From contig NZ_CP147913.1 in assembly GCF_037414475.1 (NCBI RefSeq), positions 8,504,501-8,568,500 of the forward strand: a DNA stretch of 64,000 bases, in the 5' to 3' direction. Position 1 is the stretch's first letter. Every line of letters begins with the position of its first letter. This document shows, in pieces, positions 36,139-47,192 of this stretch. Origin of the DNA: Myxococcus stipitatus (GTDB taxonomy: Bacteria > Myxococcota > Myxococcia > Myxococcales > Myxococcaceae). Both the position numbers and the translations under genes were made by a program. The notes below the pieces were generated by a model. It saw only the letters and a list, made by a program, of their open reading frames with translations. It had not been told where the DNA came from and ran no database searches.

Positions 36139-37164
36139 CTAGAAACGGACCGTGCCCACGATTCCATGGGAGGAGGTTCCGACCACGGGCGCAATGACCA
36201 CGCCTGGGGCGCTGTCTTCGATGTTGATGCGATAGGGCTGCTGTCGATTGAGATAGAGGAGGACGGCCCCTGTCACCACCGCTGCTCCACCCACGGAGTA
36301 CCCGCTGATGGCGCCTACCTGGAGCGCCGAACCCCTCTGGCGGAGCGATTTCATCTCAGGGGTCAGGTGCATCCCGTTGGGACGAAGGCGTGAGTCGAAG
36401 TCGCGGAAGGACTCACGGGCCTTCCAATGCAAGACGCCGCTGCCGCCCGCCACCGCCAGGCCCGTGCCTAACACGGTCCAAGGAACCCACGCCGACCACC
36501 GCCGCCGGTATCGGATGACGTCGTCTTCCGTGTACAGCTCCAGCGCGAGTTCCGCCTTCTCTCCTGGCATCATCGGCCGCCGCTTCTCCGTGGGGAGAAA
36601 CCCATCCTTGAACGCGATGATGCTGTGGACCCCTGGACGGATGAGCCCCTGGTACCGTCCGGGCGCCGTGAACAGGGGCTGTCCATTCAGCGTCACGACC
36701 GCGCCCTCCGCCTCGCACCGGATGTCCACCCACGCGAGCTGCTTCTCGAGGAGTGCCTTGTAGGCCCGAGCATGCTCGTACCGGCCGCTGTCGAGCGGCT
36801 CGGGGCCATGACTCATCGCCTGCTGCAAGTGCTTGTAGACCTCGATGGGCTGGTCGAGGTTCATCAACGCCAGCGCGAGGTTGTAGTGAATCGCCGGGTG
36901 GTTCCAGTGCTGGAGCGCGCGCTTGTAGCTCCGCGCGGCGTCCACGAAGACCGACTCTCGCAGCCGCTCGTTGCCTTCGTAGAAGAAGGCCTGAGCCTGC
37001 TGCTGCTGTGCCCGTGGCACACCCACGGCCCAGGGGCGGTTGCCGCCGATCTCCAGCGGCACATCCACCCGCTGCGCCGAAGCCACGCAAGCCCACAGCG
37101 CTAGCCACACCGCGGCCAGCGCGGATACCCGCGGGCCTCGTCTCTGCATGGGGGTCATGAGCAT
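36139..37164 (-). CDS. secreted TPR/PEGA-domain protein
   Basis: A 341-residue protein with a signal peptide (SALAAVWLALWACVASAQ). Residues about 55-130 are TPR-like (AFFYEGNERLRESVFVDAAR, AIHYNLALALMNLDQPIEVY). A PEGA-like beta module follows at about 145-210 (EAEGAVVTLNGQPLFTAPGR, RPGVHSIIAFKDGFLPTEK). Two hydrophobic helices lie towards the C-terminus (VPWTVLGTGLAVAGGSGVL, GGAAVVTGAVLLYL). It is translated directly after the STAND kinase (1 bp gap), so the pair probably works together: kinase inside, TPR/PEGA outside. Several ATGs occur within the first six codons; the first is used. Confidence 0.78.
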   Translation of the reverse strand: MLMTPMQRRGPRVSALAAVWLALWACVASAQRVDVPLEIGGNRPWAVGVPRAQQQQAQAFFYEGNERLRESVFVDAARSYKRALQHWNHPAIHYNLALALMNLDQPIEVYKHLQQAMSHGPEPLDSGRYEHARAYKALLEKQLAWVDIRCEAEGAVVTLNGQPLFTAPGRYQGLIRPGVHSIIAFKDGFLPTEKRRPMMPGEKAELALELYTEDDVIRYRRRWSAWVPWTVLGTGLAVAGGSGVLHWKARESFRDFDSRLRPNGMHLTPEMKSLRQRGSALQVGAISGYSVGGAAVVTGAVLLYLNRQQPYRINIEDSAPGVVIAPVVGTSSHGIVGTVRF

Positions 37165-37165
37165 C

Positions 37166-40003
<2,838 letters not shown>

Positions 40004-40301
40004 GACCGTTCTCGTCGAGGCATCCGCCTCGGATAAAAACGAGCAGCCCAGCGCCTCCGCGCAGGATACGGGCCGTGCTTCAGCGAGTCTGAATGGAGCT
40101 GGCCGACAGGGACGTGGCTGCGACTGCGCCTCTGTTCGCGGAGACTGGCGCCAGTACTGAAAGCTCTTGAGGGGAGGTCTGGTTATCCAGAGAGAGCTTT
40201 CGTTGCCAATCTTGAGCGGAACAGGCTGCTTGCCTATGTGAACGCAAGGGCATGTCTGTGTTGGCTACAGGACGCATGCGGCCCGCATGCGGGCCAATGA
40301 C
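40004..40301. other. intergenic region, no gene seen
   Basis: About 300 bp upstream of the STAND kinase and downstream of the quinone oxidoreductase (both minus strand). I see no coding sequence. It should hold the kinase promoter; no clear -10/-35 pair stands out. A 16-bp perfect palindrome lies at its right end. Confidence 0.6.
40280..40295. terminator. 16-bp palindrome after the quinone oxidoreductase gene
   Basis: GGCCCGCATGCGGGCC is a perfect palindrome 7 bp after the stop codon of the minus-strand oxidoreductase gene. It could form part of a transcription terminator or be a protein-binding site; there is no T-run. Confidence 0.35.
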
Positions 40302-41291
40302 TTACTTCCAGCGCACGACCAGCTTTCCCACCAGGTCGTTGCGCGCCATCCGCTCCAATCCCTGACGCAGCTCGGCTTGGGGGAGGACCGCGTCCACGAC
40401 TGGACGCAGCGCGCCGGAGCGGAACAAGGGCAGCAGGTGGCGCTCGGCGCTCTGGGTGAGGGCCATCTTCTCCTCGAGCTGGCGGCTGCGCAGCACGGTG
40501 CCCGTCACGCTCAATCGCCGAGACAGCAGCAGGCCCAGGTTCACCTCGGTGTGGGCTCCCGCGACCAGTCCCACCAGCATCATCCGGCCGCGAGGCGCCA
40601 GGGCCCGCATCGACTCCGGCACATAGTCACCGCCCACCAGGTCCAGGCACAGGTCCGCGCCGATTCCTCCTGTCGCCGCGTGCACCGCGTCCGCGAAGCG
40701 GGGAGGGGAGGACTCGCACAGCACCGTGGTCGTCACGCCCCACTCGGAGGCGCGAGCGAGCTTGGCGGCGTTGCGCCCCGTGCCCACCACACGGGCTCCC
40801 GAGGCCTTGCACAAGAGCGCCGCCGCCGAGCCCACGCCGCTGGCCACCGCGTGCACCAGCACCGTCTCGCCGGGCTTCATGCCGCCCTGGAGCACCAGCG
40901 CGTCGTACGCGGTGAGGTACACCTCCGGGAGCGCCGCCGCGTCGGTGAAGTCCATGCCTTCGGGGATGGGCAGCGCCTCGCGCTCGTGGGTGAGCAGAAG
41001 GTCCGACCAGGCCCCGCCACCCACCAGCCCCATCACCCGGTCGCCGACCTTGAAGCGATGCGTCCGAGGACCGACGGCCACCACCTCGCCCGCGTACTCC
41101 AGGCCCGGCACGTCGGGCGGCGCGTCGAGTGGGGCGGGATAGAGCCCGCGAATCTGCAGCAGGTCCGCGCGATTGAGCGCGGTGGCTCGCACGCGCACCT
41201 TCAGCTCGCCAGGGCCTGGCACGGGCTCGGGGCGGTCAGCCTCCTCGAGGACCTCGGGACCTCCGGGCTCGGTGATGCGGACGACTTTCAT
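40302..41291 (-). CDS. NAD(P)H-quinone oxidoreductase, PIG3 family (zinc-free MDR)
   Basis: A 329-residue medium-chain dehydrogenase/reductase. The N-terminal GroES-like domain has ATALNRADLLQIRGLYPAP and DVPGLEYAGEVVAVG, a signature of the PIG3/TP53I3 quinone-reductase branch; zinc ligands are absent. The Rossmann motif is HAVASGVGSAAALL. Members reduce quinones with NADPH; the physiological quinone is unknown. ATG 41291 is supported by family length; an in-frame GTG at 41351 is less likely. It is divergent from yacG, with 84 bp between. Confidence 0.9.
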   Translation of the reverse strand: MKVVRITEPGGPEVLEEADRPEPVPGPGELKVRVRATALNRADLLQIRGLYPAPLDAPPDVPGLEYAGEVVAVGPRTHRFKVGDRVMGLVGGGAWSDLLLTHEREALPIPEGMDFTDAAALPEVYLTAYDALVLQGGMKPGETVLVHAVASGVGSAAALLCKASGARVVGTGRNAAKLARASEWGVTTTVLCESSPPRFADAVHAATGGIGADLCLDLVGGDYVPESMRALAPRGRMMLVGLVAGAHTEVNLGLLLSRRLSVTGTVLRSRQLEEKMALTQSAERHLLPLFRSGALRPVVDAVLPQAELRQGLERMARNDLVGKLVVRWK

Positions 41292-41375
41292 GGCGGCGAC
41301 CTCTCTCTTGGACGCGCGGCCACGAAACGTCCTGGCCCGCGAGAGCGTCAAGGTTTATCTAATGCTGGGTTCAAC

Positions 41376-41585
41376 ATGAGTGTCGCCAACTGTCCCATCT
41401 GCAAGAAGCCGTCGCCTCCGCGTCCGGAGAACACGTCCTTTCCTTTCTGCTCCCGGCGCTGCCGCGCGGTGGACCTGGGCCGGTGGTTGGGGGAGGAGTA
41501 CCGGATGCCCGACCGCCAGGCCGAGGAGTCGGAGGATGAGCTGCCCTCCGGCAGCCACCCCGAGCGTCAGCGCGAGGACGCGTGA
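41376..41585 (+). CDS. yacG: DNA gyrase inhibitor YacG (zinc-ribbon)
   Basis: A 69-residue protein with the YacG pattern: CPIC near the N-terminus, FCSRRCRAVDLGRWLGEEYR in the middle and an acidic tail. The four Cys bind zinc. In E. coli YacG binds the GyrB subunit and blocks DNA binding by gyrase. The ATG at 41376 fits the usual 60-70 residue length. The stop overlaps the next gene's GTG start (GTGA), so the two are translationally coupled. Confidence 0.92.
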   Translation: MSVANCPICKKPSPPRPENTSFPFCSRRCRAVDLGRWLGEEYRMPDRQAEESEDELPSGSHPERQREDA

Positions 41586-42313
41586 GCGGCTTCGTCGACC
41601 TGCACTGTCATCTGCTGCCCGCGGTGGATGACGGCGCGCGCACGTTGGAGGACGCGCTGGAGATGGCTCGGGCCCTGGTCGACCTGGGCTTCTCCACCGT
41701 GGCACCCAGCCCCCATGCCCGCCCGGAGTACGCCCCCGTGGAGGTGGTGGAGGCCCGGCTGGCGGAGCTCCAGGCCGCGCTGGCTCGCGAGCGCATTGCG
41801 TTGAAGCTGGGACGCAACGCGGAGAACGTGCTGGATGATGCGTTCCTGCGAGGCCTGGGGACTCCCTCGGCGCGCATGCTGGGCGCAGGCCGGGTGGCCC
41901 TGGTGGAGCTGCCCTATACGGCGCCCGTCCCCGCGCTGCCGGACATCCTGTTCCGCATCCGCACCAAGGGCGTGGTGCCGCTCATCGCGCATCCGGAGCG
42001 TTGCATGGAGTTCGAGCGCAAGGGCCGCGCCGCCGAGGCCGTGCGCGCGGGGGCCCACCTCCAACTGGACGTGGGGGCGCTCATCGGCCGCTATGGACCC
42101 ACGGCGAGGAAGCTCGCCCGGGCGTTCCTGGAGGAGGGGCTCTACGCCGTCGCCGCCACGGACCTGCACGGCCCGGTGGGGGCTCGGGACTGGGTCGGCC
42201 GCTCCCTGGACGAGCTCAAGGGGAGGGTGGGGGTGCAGGCGTACGTCCGCCTTCTTCGCGACAATCCTTTCCGCCTGCTGAGCGGCGAGTCGCTGGAGTC
42301 CGACCAGGACTGA
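41582..42313 (+). CDS. CpsB/CapC-type protein-tyrosine phosphatase (PHP fold)
   Basis: A 243-residue PHP-domain protein. It begins FVDLHCHLLPAVDDGARTLE, the characteristic metal-binding DxHCHxLPxxDDG of CpsB/YwqE phosphatases, with later metal ligands in APSPHARPEY, LIAHPERC and ATDLHGP. These enzymes dephosphorylate BY-type tyrosine kinases controlling exopolysaccharide export. No BY-kinase gene is nearby in this window. The GTG start lies inside the yacG stop. Confidence 0.88.
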   Translation: MSGFVDLHCHLLPAVDDGARTLEDALEMARALVDLGFSTVAPSPHARPEYAPVEVVEARLAELQAALARERIALKLGRNAENVLDDAFLRGLGTPSARMLGAGRVALVELPYTAPVPALPDILFRIRTKGVVPLIAHPERCMEFERKGRAAEAVRAGAHLQLDVGALIGRYGPTARKLARAFLEEGLYAVAATDLHGPVGARDWVGRSLDELKGRVGVQAYVRLLRDNPFRLLSGESLESDQD

Positions 42314-42330
42314 CGGTATACCCGGCCGCC

Positions 42331-43395
42331 GTGAAACGCGCAGTCAAGCTCTCGGCCAGCATTCTCGTCACTCTCCTCTTCCTCTGGTGGGCCTTCCGGG
42401 ACACCGACTGGGGGACGCAGTTGGCCAGCATGAAGTCGGCCAACTACCTCTGGTTGGTGCCGTACTTCCTGTGCCTCGTGGCCATCCACGTGTTCCGCAC
42501 GTTGCGTTGGGGCAGCCTGTTGTCGGGGATGGAGAAGATTCCCTTCCGCAAGCTGAACGAGGCCTCCGGCATCGGGTTCATGATGCTCCTGGTGCTCCCG
42601 TTCCGGCTGGGGGAGTTCGCGCGGCCCTTCCTCATCGCCCAGCGCAGCTCCATCCGTCGCAGCGCGGCGATGACGTCCGTGGTGCTGGAGCGAATCGTCG
42701 ATGGCCTCTTCGTCGCCGCGTCGATGCGGGTGCTGCTCTTCTTCGTCCCGAACGAGACGCCCGAGGTCCGCTACGTCAAGCTGGGCTCGTGGCTGATGTT
42801 CGCCGTGTTCGGAGGCGGGCTGCTCTTCCTGCTCTTCGGCCTGTGGCAGCAGGAGCGCACGGTGCGCCTGGTCCGCTCGACGGTGGGCCGCTTCGCGCCG
42901 GGGCTCGCGGACAAGGTGGCGGACGTCGTGGACACCTTCGTGGGGGCCATGCGGCAGCTCCCGGACGCGAAGCAGGTGGTCCTCTTCTTCCTCTTCACCG
43001 TGGGGTACTGGGGGGTGAACGGCCTGGGGATGATGCTCCTGGCCAACGCCTTCGACTGCACGGGCGCGGCGGCGGGAAGCGCCTGCCAGCCGATGGAGCT
43101 GTCGCTCTTCCAGGCCTACGTGGTGCTGTGTGTGCTGGTGGTGGGGGTGATGATTCCCGCGGCGCCGGGCATGGTGGGAACGTTCCAGGCGGCCTGCAAG
43201 GTGGGCCTGAGCCTCTTCCTGCCGGCGGGCGTGGTGAACGCCGGCGGCCTGGCCTACGCGAACGTGATGTGGCTCGCGCAGACGGCACAGACGGTGGGCT
43301 TCGGGCTCATCCTCATGTCCATGGGACACATGTCCTTCAAGGACATCGCGGGCAAGCTGGAGAAGGAAGGCGAAGCTCCGGCGTCCACGGCTTAG
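42331..43395 (+). CDS. lysylphosphatidylglycerol-synthase-like integral membrane protein (UPF0104/AglD family)
   Basis: A 354-residue protein with about eight membrane helices, starting at GTG 42331 (VKLSASILVTLLFLWWAF). The central LPFRLGEFARPFLI and VVLERIVDGLFVA segments and the late IPAAPGMVGTFQAA motif are hallmarks of the YbhN/UPF0104 membrane family (flippase-like domain of MprF, archaeal AglD). The family has been linked to lipid or glycolipid handling; the exact cargo is unknown. It follows the phosphatase by 17 bp and may share its transcript, suggesting an envelope polysaccharide or lipid role. Confidence 0.86.
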   Translation: MKRAVKLSASILVTLLFLWWAFRDTDWGTQLASMKSANYLWLVPYFLCLVAIHVFRTLRWGSLLSGMEKIPFRKLNEASGIGFMMLLVLPFRLGEFARPFLIAQRSSIRRSAAMTSVVLERIVDGLFVAASMRVLLFFVPNETPEVRYVKLGSWLMFAVFGGGLLFLLFGLWQQERTVRLVRSTVGRFAPGLADKVADVVDTFVGAMRQLPDAKQVVLFFLFTVGYWGVNGLGMMLLANAFDCTGAAAGSACQPMELSLFQAYVVLCVLVVGVMIPAAPGMVGTFQAACKVGLSLFLPAGVVNAGGLAYANVMWLAQTAQTVGFGLILMSMGHMSFKDIAGKLEKEGEAPASTA

Positions 43396-43407
43396 TCCCC
43401 CCAGGGA

Positions 43408-43521
43408 CTACAGCTCCTGTTCCAACCAGCGGATGATGGCCTCGCGGATGGACGAGGGGCGCTCGGCGCCCTTCGAAACCCGCGTGGGCAGGGGCGCCCA
43501 CGCGAGGTGAGGCCCTCTCAC
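43408..43521 (-). CDS. possible 37-residue peptide overlapping the ribbon-helix-helix gene
   Basis: A GTG at 43521 overlaps the stop of the ribbon-helix-helix gene in a GTGA arrangement and opens a 37-codon frame ending in RPSSIREAIIRWLEQEL. This tail resembles a helix of an antitoxin-like protein. The 4-bp overlap favours real translation, but the peptide is too short to judge by itself. Confidence 0.25.
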   Translation of the reverse strand: MRGPHLAWAPLPTRVSKGAERPSSIREAIIRWLEQEL

Positions 43522-43775
43522 GACTGGCCTTCTTCCTTGGCCGCGCCGCGCCCGTACTTGCCGAGCAGGTCATCCACGGCCTCGCGCAGGTACTCGCTCT
43601 GGTGGATGCGGGTGCGCCGCGCCAGCTCGCGCAGCTTCTGGACCTGCTCCTCCGGCACCAGCACGTGCGTGGAGACGATGTCGGCGTCGGGCCCACGTGC
43701 GTCGACGGACACCTCGGCGGCCGCCGGGGAAGGGGCAAGCTCGGGACTCAGGGTGCTGGGGTTTCCATCTTGCAT
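43518..43775 (-). CDS. ribbon-helix-helix (CopG-type) DNA-binding protein
   Basis: An 85-residue protein. Residues about 35-75 (STHVLVPEEQVQKLRELARR followed by HQSEYLREAVDDLLGKY) form a CopG/MetJ-like ribbon-helix-helix: a short beta strand plus two helices that bind DNA as a dimer. Such proteins are autorepressors or antitoxins. A strong AGGAGG ribosome site precedes the ATG at 43775. No obvious toxin gene neighbours it. Confidence 0.82.
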   Translation of the reverse strand: MQDGNPSTLSPELAPSPAAAEVSVDARGPDADIVSTHVLVPEEQVQKLRELARRTRIHQSEYLREAVDDLLGKYGRGAAKEEGQS

Positions 43776-43902
43776 CGGGGGTTCCTCCTGGCGTGGCGCT
43801 ACAGGCCGCTACCGGCCTGTCCGGGCATTAGGAGGGTGGTCCGAGGACTCGTCAAAAAAACGGCCCGGGAGCCAAGGGGCATGTCTGACCCCTTTGTTAT
43901 CT

Positions 43903-43929
43903 GTTTTCTCAGATTGGTGTGCTATTGCG
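43903..43929 (+). promoter_or_regulatory. upstream element shared with the paralogue at 44646
   Basis: The stretch from GTTTTCTCAG to GCTATTGCG can be aligned with GTTTGTCAGG to GTTATTGTG before the 44705 gene. The leaders also share CACCTGGAGC just before the start codons. Likely a common promoter plus ribosome site inherited by duplication. Confidence 0.4.
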
Positions 43930-43954
43930 CGCCCTTCTCACCTGGAGCCGACTG

Positions 43955-44530
43955 ATGAACTTTCGTGGATTGATTGTTTCCGCTGTCGCTGTTCTTGCGT
44001 CCTCTGCCTTCGCGGATGGGGTTCGTGCCCCCCTGTCCGTGGCGACTGGCTCCGTCGTCGCGCAGTCGTGTCAGCCGAAGCCGTTCTCCCTGACGGCCAT
44101 CAACGCCTCCTCCCTGGAGCCCACGCGGCTGACGTGGAACCAGGGCTCCAACTGGGGCGCGTGGCACTACATGGACACCATCTCCGCCTACGTCACCCCG
44201 GAGTGCCCCGCGACGCCCGTGACGATGCAGGCCGTGGTGGACGAGGTGTCGTGGATGCACCAGGGCATGCCGGCCTCCGAAGATGGGACGTTCACCAACC
44301 GGGCGGGTCTGTCGCAGAGTGTCTTCCTGTCCTCGAACTACTACGGCAACGGCCTTGCGGTGCTGGCGGCCATTGACGCGTTCGCGGGTGGTGGCGAGGT
44401 CCAGGCCTGGATTGCGAACCAGGAAGTGCCTTGCCACAACTGCCACGAGTTCCAGGAGTACGCGGTGCTGTACTACCCGGCGACCCGCAAGGTCATCGTG
44501 CTGCAGGGCTACACCGGCTACGATTCCTGA
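43955..44530 (+). CDS. small secreted protein with C-terminal CHNCH domain
   Basis: A 191-residue protein with a signal peptide (FRGLIVSAVAVLASSAFADG). Nearly all of the mature protein is a domain shared with the C-terminal 140 residues of the protein encoded at 44705: TNRAGLSQSVFL, YGNGLAVLAAIDAFAGGGEV, VPCHNCHEF, AVLYYPATRKVIVLQGYTGY. The CHNCH motif fits CXXCH, the haem-c attachment signature, but a single CXXCH plus other cysteines (QSCQP, PECPA) could equally form disulfides or bind metal. ATG 43955 is chosen because the signal peptide begins there. I do not recognise the family. Confidence 0.75.
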   Translation: MNFRGLIVSAVAVLASSAFADGVRAPLSVATGSVVAQSCQPKPFSLTAINASSLEPTRLTWNQGSNWGAWHYMDTISAYVTPECPATPVTMQAVVDEVSWMHQGMPASEDGTFTNRAGLSQSVFLSSNYYGNGLAVLAAIDAFAGGGEVQAWIANQEVPCHNCHEFQEYAVLYYPATRKVIVLQGYTGYDS

Positions 44531-44548
44531 GTGAATCCGAAGTGAGCG

Positions 44549-44584
44549 CGGCGCCGGTCCCTGTTCTGGGGCCGGCGCCGTTTG
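44549..44584 (+). terminator. rho-independent terminator after the 43955 gene
   Basis: A perfect 9-bp GC stem (CGGCGCCGG / CCGGCGCCG) with a 14-nt loop is followed by TTTG, 18 bp past the stop codon. Confidence 0.75.
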
Positions 44585-44645
44585 TATTACATGTATCAAC
44601 TCAGAGGGGCTTCGGCGTTCGCGGTGTGACGGGATTGATACGTCC

Positions 44646-44671
44646 GTTTGTCAGGTGGTCACGTTATTGTG
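44646..44671 (+). promoter_or_regulatory. upstream element shared with the paralogue at 43903
   Basis: GTTTGTCAGG to GTTATTGTG aligns with the element 26-52 bp upstream of the smaller paralogue's start. It sits 34-59 bp before the start codon at 44705. Likely part of the same promoter type. Confidence 0.4.
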
Positions 44672-44704
44672 ATTATCCTGGAGTGACCCACCTGGAGCGG
44701 ACGG

Positions 44705-46087
44705 ATGAGTCTTCGCAATGGATTGATGGCGTTGTGTGTGGCTTGGGGTGTTGCGGGCTGTGGGGCGACGCAGCCGGAGCCGGTGACGGAGCAGGAGACG
44801 GGGGTCTCCGAGGCGGCGGCGACGGCCACGCGCATCTATGCGACGGAGGCGTCCCTGGAGTTGAGCTTCGAGACGATGGGGACCTTCGAGACGCGCAATG
44901 GCAGGCGGGTCATGGTCCTCCGGGCGACGGCCAATCGCTATCTCCAGGATGTGTTCAGCTTCATCCCGGATGATATCTACGGCGAGGCGAACGTCATCAG
45001 CGAGCGCCGGTTCGAAGTGGTGCTGGATGTGGAGAACGAGCTCAACGCGGTGTTGTCGGGCCTGCCGCTCTTTGTCGGGGTGAGCACCTTCACGGGCACG
45101 CCGACGCACTACACGGCGAAGATCGAGGTGTTCCCCCGGTTCTTCGACTTCCGTGGCTCGGAGGGGATGTGGGTCGACGAGAAGGTGGACCCGTACTTCG
45201 TGCAGACCGGGACGGGCAACGTCGTGTACCGGGGGCGGGTGGATGGGCCGCTCCAGTCGCTCGCGGTGACGGCGGCGGACGGGGTGCCGACGGTGTCGGC
45301 CTCGGGGGCGAATTCGTACCGACTGGACTGGTCCTATGTGACGGCGCATGAGGCGATGGATCCGCACACGGTGCCGCTGACCTTCACGGCGAGCCTGGTG
45401 GACGGGTCGACGGTGCAGAAGACGGCGCGGCTGGTTCCGAGGGTGACGAGCCTGGCGCTCACCACGGGGGATGCCTACGAGGTCTGGCCGACGCCGGAGT
45501 GCCAGCTGCCCGTGTACAACTGCATCCACGCGCAGCCGCAGGGGACGACGGACTACGCGGCGTGTGGGACGTTCCGGCAGGTGCAGCGTTGCTGGTACGT
45601 GAACGACATCTGTGGCGCGACGACGCCGCAGGCCCTCTCGCTGGAGCCGCGTGACGCGGCCTCGCTGGAGCCGGCGCGGTTGGCGTGGAACGTGGGGTCC
45701 AATGGGGGTGTGTGGTATGGGCTGAAGCCCATCGAGGCGTACTCCACGCCGCAGTGCCCGCAGTCGCCGCCGACGCTCCAGGGCATCTTCGAGAAGCTCC
45801 AGTGGTCCGCGGAGTACCGGGACATGCCCGGCTTCGAGAGCGGCACTGTCACCAACCGGGAGGGCCTGGCGCAGAGCGTGTTCCTGGGGAACAGCGGCTA
45901 CGGCAATGGCGTCGCGCTGCTGTCGGCGCTGGACGCCTACGCGGGTGGGGGCGAGGTCCAGGCATGGTTCGCCACCAGTGAGGTGCCGTGCCACAACTGC
46001 CACGAGTTCAACCGGTTCGCGGTGCTCTACTACCCGGCCACCCGCACGGTCATCGTGCTCCAGGGGTACACGGGTTACGACTCGTGA
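44705..46087 (+). CDS. lipoprotein paralogue with C-terminal CHNCH domain
   Basis: A 460-residue protein with a lipobox signal (ALCVAWGVAGC). Residues about 45-280 are a beta-rich N-terminal region of unknown family. The C-terminal 140 residues are clearly related to the mature part of the 43955 product: VTNREGLAQSVFL, GYGNGVALLSALDAYAGGGE, VPCHNCHEF and the identical ending QGYTGYDS. A region with extra cysteines (AACGTFRQVQRCWYVNDICG) precedes the shared domain. The pair arose by duplication or domain fusion. Function is unknown; secretion and conserved cysteines point to a surface or extracellular role. The promoter leader also resembles that of 43955. Confidence 0.75.
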   Translation: MSLRNGLMALCVAWGVAGCGATQPEPVTEQETGVSEAAATATRIYATEASLELSFETMGTFETRNGRRVMVLRATANRYLQDVFSFIPDDIYGEANVISERRFEVVLDVENELNAVLSGLPLFVGVSTFTGTPTHYTAKIEVFPRFFDFRGSEGMWVDEKVDPYFVQTGTGNVVYRGRVDGPLQSLAVTAADGVPTVSASGANSYRLDWSYVTAHEAMDPHTVPLTFTASLVDGSTVQKTARLVPRVTSLALTTGDAYEVWPTPECQLPVYNCIHAQPQGTTDYAACGTFRQVQRCWYVNDICGATTPQALSLEPRDAASLEPARLAWNVGSNGGVWYGLKPIEAYSTPQCPQSPPTLQGIFEKLQWSAEYRDMPGFESGTVTNREGLAQSVFLGNSGYGNGVALLSALDAYAGGGEVQAWFATSEVPCHNCHEFNRFAVLYYPATRTVIVLQGYTGYDS

Positions 46088-46165
46088 GGTGACGCTGGGG
46101 CCCGGGTGGGAAGCGAGTCCGGCTTCCTGCCTGGGTGGGCTGGGCGCACATGGGCGGCCCCTTCG

Positions 46166-46561
46166 CTATACCTTCTTGGCCTTGGGCGCGCGCCTGGACG
46201 AGGGGGAGGGCTTGGGCGCAGCCCGTGGGGCCACGGCCGCCGGTTCGGTCGAGGCACCTCCCGGAGCCGCCGCGGGCGCCTGCGCCGCCAAGAGCTGCTG
46301 TCGCGCACGGGAGCTGAAGTTGGGGTTGGTCGTCCACCAGTCCAGGCCCATCTCCTGCGCCCGCTCCACCGAGCAGATGATGAGTCGGATCTGGATGGTC
46401 AGCAGCTCGACGTTCGTCAGATTGATCTTGATGTCCCCGGTGATGACGATGCCCTTGTCCAACACGCGCTCGAGGATGTCGGCCACGGAGCTGCTGCGGG
46501 TCGAGGTGGGCGGGTAGTGTCGCTGAGGGGACTCCGTCGCGCGATCATCGATTTGGGCCAT
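46166..46561 (-). CDS. gvpJ: gas vesicle protein GvpJ (GvpA family)
   Basis: A 131-residue protein. Residues about 25-80 carry the GvpA-family core (SVADILERVLDKGIVITGDI, LTNVELLTIQIRLIICSVER), followed by EMGLDWWTTNPNFSS, which is characteristic of GvpJ. The last 40 residues are an Ala/Pro/Lys-rich tail. GvpJ is a minor wall component that shapes the conical ends of gas vesicles. A GAGGAG ribosome site precedes the ATG. It is the last gene of the operon. Confidence 0.93.
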   Translation of the reverse strand: MAQIDDRATESPQRHYPPTSTRSSSVADILERVLDKGIVITGDIKINLTNVELLTIQIRLIICSVERAQEMGLDWWTTNPNFSSRARQQLLAAQAPAAAPGGASTEPAAVAPRAAPKPSPSSRRAPKAKKV

Positions 46562-46595
46562 GGCTCCTCGCTCCCTGTCCGCTGCGCGGCCAGCC

Positions 46596-46922
46596 TCACA
46601 GCGTCGTGCCGAGCGGCCCGAGGTCCAGATTCAGGTCCTCGTCCGTCAGGTGGAATTGCTTCTTCAAGGCATCCATCTGCTCCTGCAGGCGCAGGAAGGT
46701 GACGCCCAGCCTTTCAATCTGCTCCTCGCTCAGTGAGCCGCCGTCGATCCGGCGCAGCGCCTGCCTCTCCAGCAACTGGCGGATGAGCTCGACGACGGCG
46801 AGCACCAGCCGCACCAGCCCGGCCTGGACGTTCTCCTCGTCCAGCTCCAGCTTGGGCGGCTTCGTCGGCTCCAACGCCCGGGCAAGCTCCTCCACCGCCT
46901 GTGGTGCGCCCTCGACCGCCAT
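46596..46922 (-). CDS. gvpK: gas vesicle protein GvpK
   Basis: A 108-residue GvpK: LELDEENVQAGLVRLVLAVV, LIRQLLERQALRRIDGGSLS and EEQIERLGVTFLRLQEQMDA are typical of the family. GvpK is a conserved assembly protein of unknown biochemical activity. It follows gvpS by 48 bp, one of the larger gaps in the operon. Confidence 0.94.
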   Translation of the reverse strand: MAVEGAPQAVEELARALEPTKPPKLELDEENVQAGLVRLVLAVVELIRQLLERQALRRIDGGSLSEEQIERLGVTFLRLQEQMDALKKQFHLTDEDLNLDLGPLGTTL

Positions 46923-46970
46923 CGTTCACCCCGTCATTCATCTCGCGTTTGGGCGGGTCCTCCTCCCGCC

Positions 46971-47192
46971 TCACTGCAGGTGCTGCGGAGGTTCGGAAAG
47001 GGTGCCCACCTCCAGCGCCGTCTCCACCGAGGTCAACAGCAGCCGCAGGCCCAGGTAGATGAGGTCCACGTCGGCCACCGAAATCACCAGGTCACCGCTG
47101 ATGACCACGCCCTTGTTGAGCACCCGGTCCAGCAGCTCCAACACCGAGGCGCGCTCCTGCTGTGCCTCGGGTGTCTGCGCCGGTCCGTTCAT
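46971..47192 (-). CDS. gvpS: gas vesicle protein GvpS (short GvpA-family member)
   Basis: A 73-residue GvpA-family protein: SVLELLDRVLNKGVVISGDL followed by VISVADVDLIYLGLRLLLTS. The VDLIYLGLR form matches GvpS of actinobacterial gas vesicle clusters. It overlaps gvpG by 4 bp and probably acts as a minor wall or nucleation component. Confidence 0.88.
   Translation of the reverse strand: MNGPAQTPEAQQERASVLELLDRVLNKGVVISGDLVISVADVDLIYLGLRLLLTSVETALEVGTLSEPPQHLQ

Noticed and set aside
44705-46087. Assignment of the CHNCH protein as a cytochrome c
   Set aside because: Single CXXCH, no clear distal Met/His ligand and other cysteines nearby; kept as a finding only.
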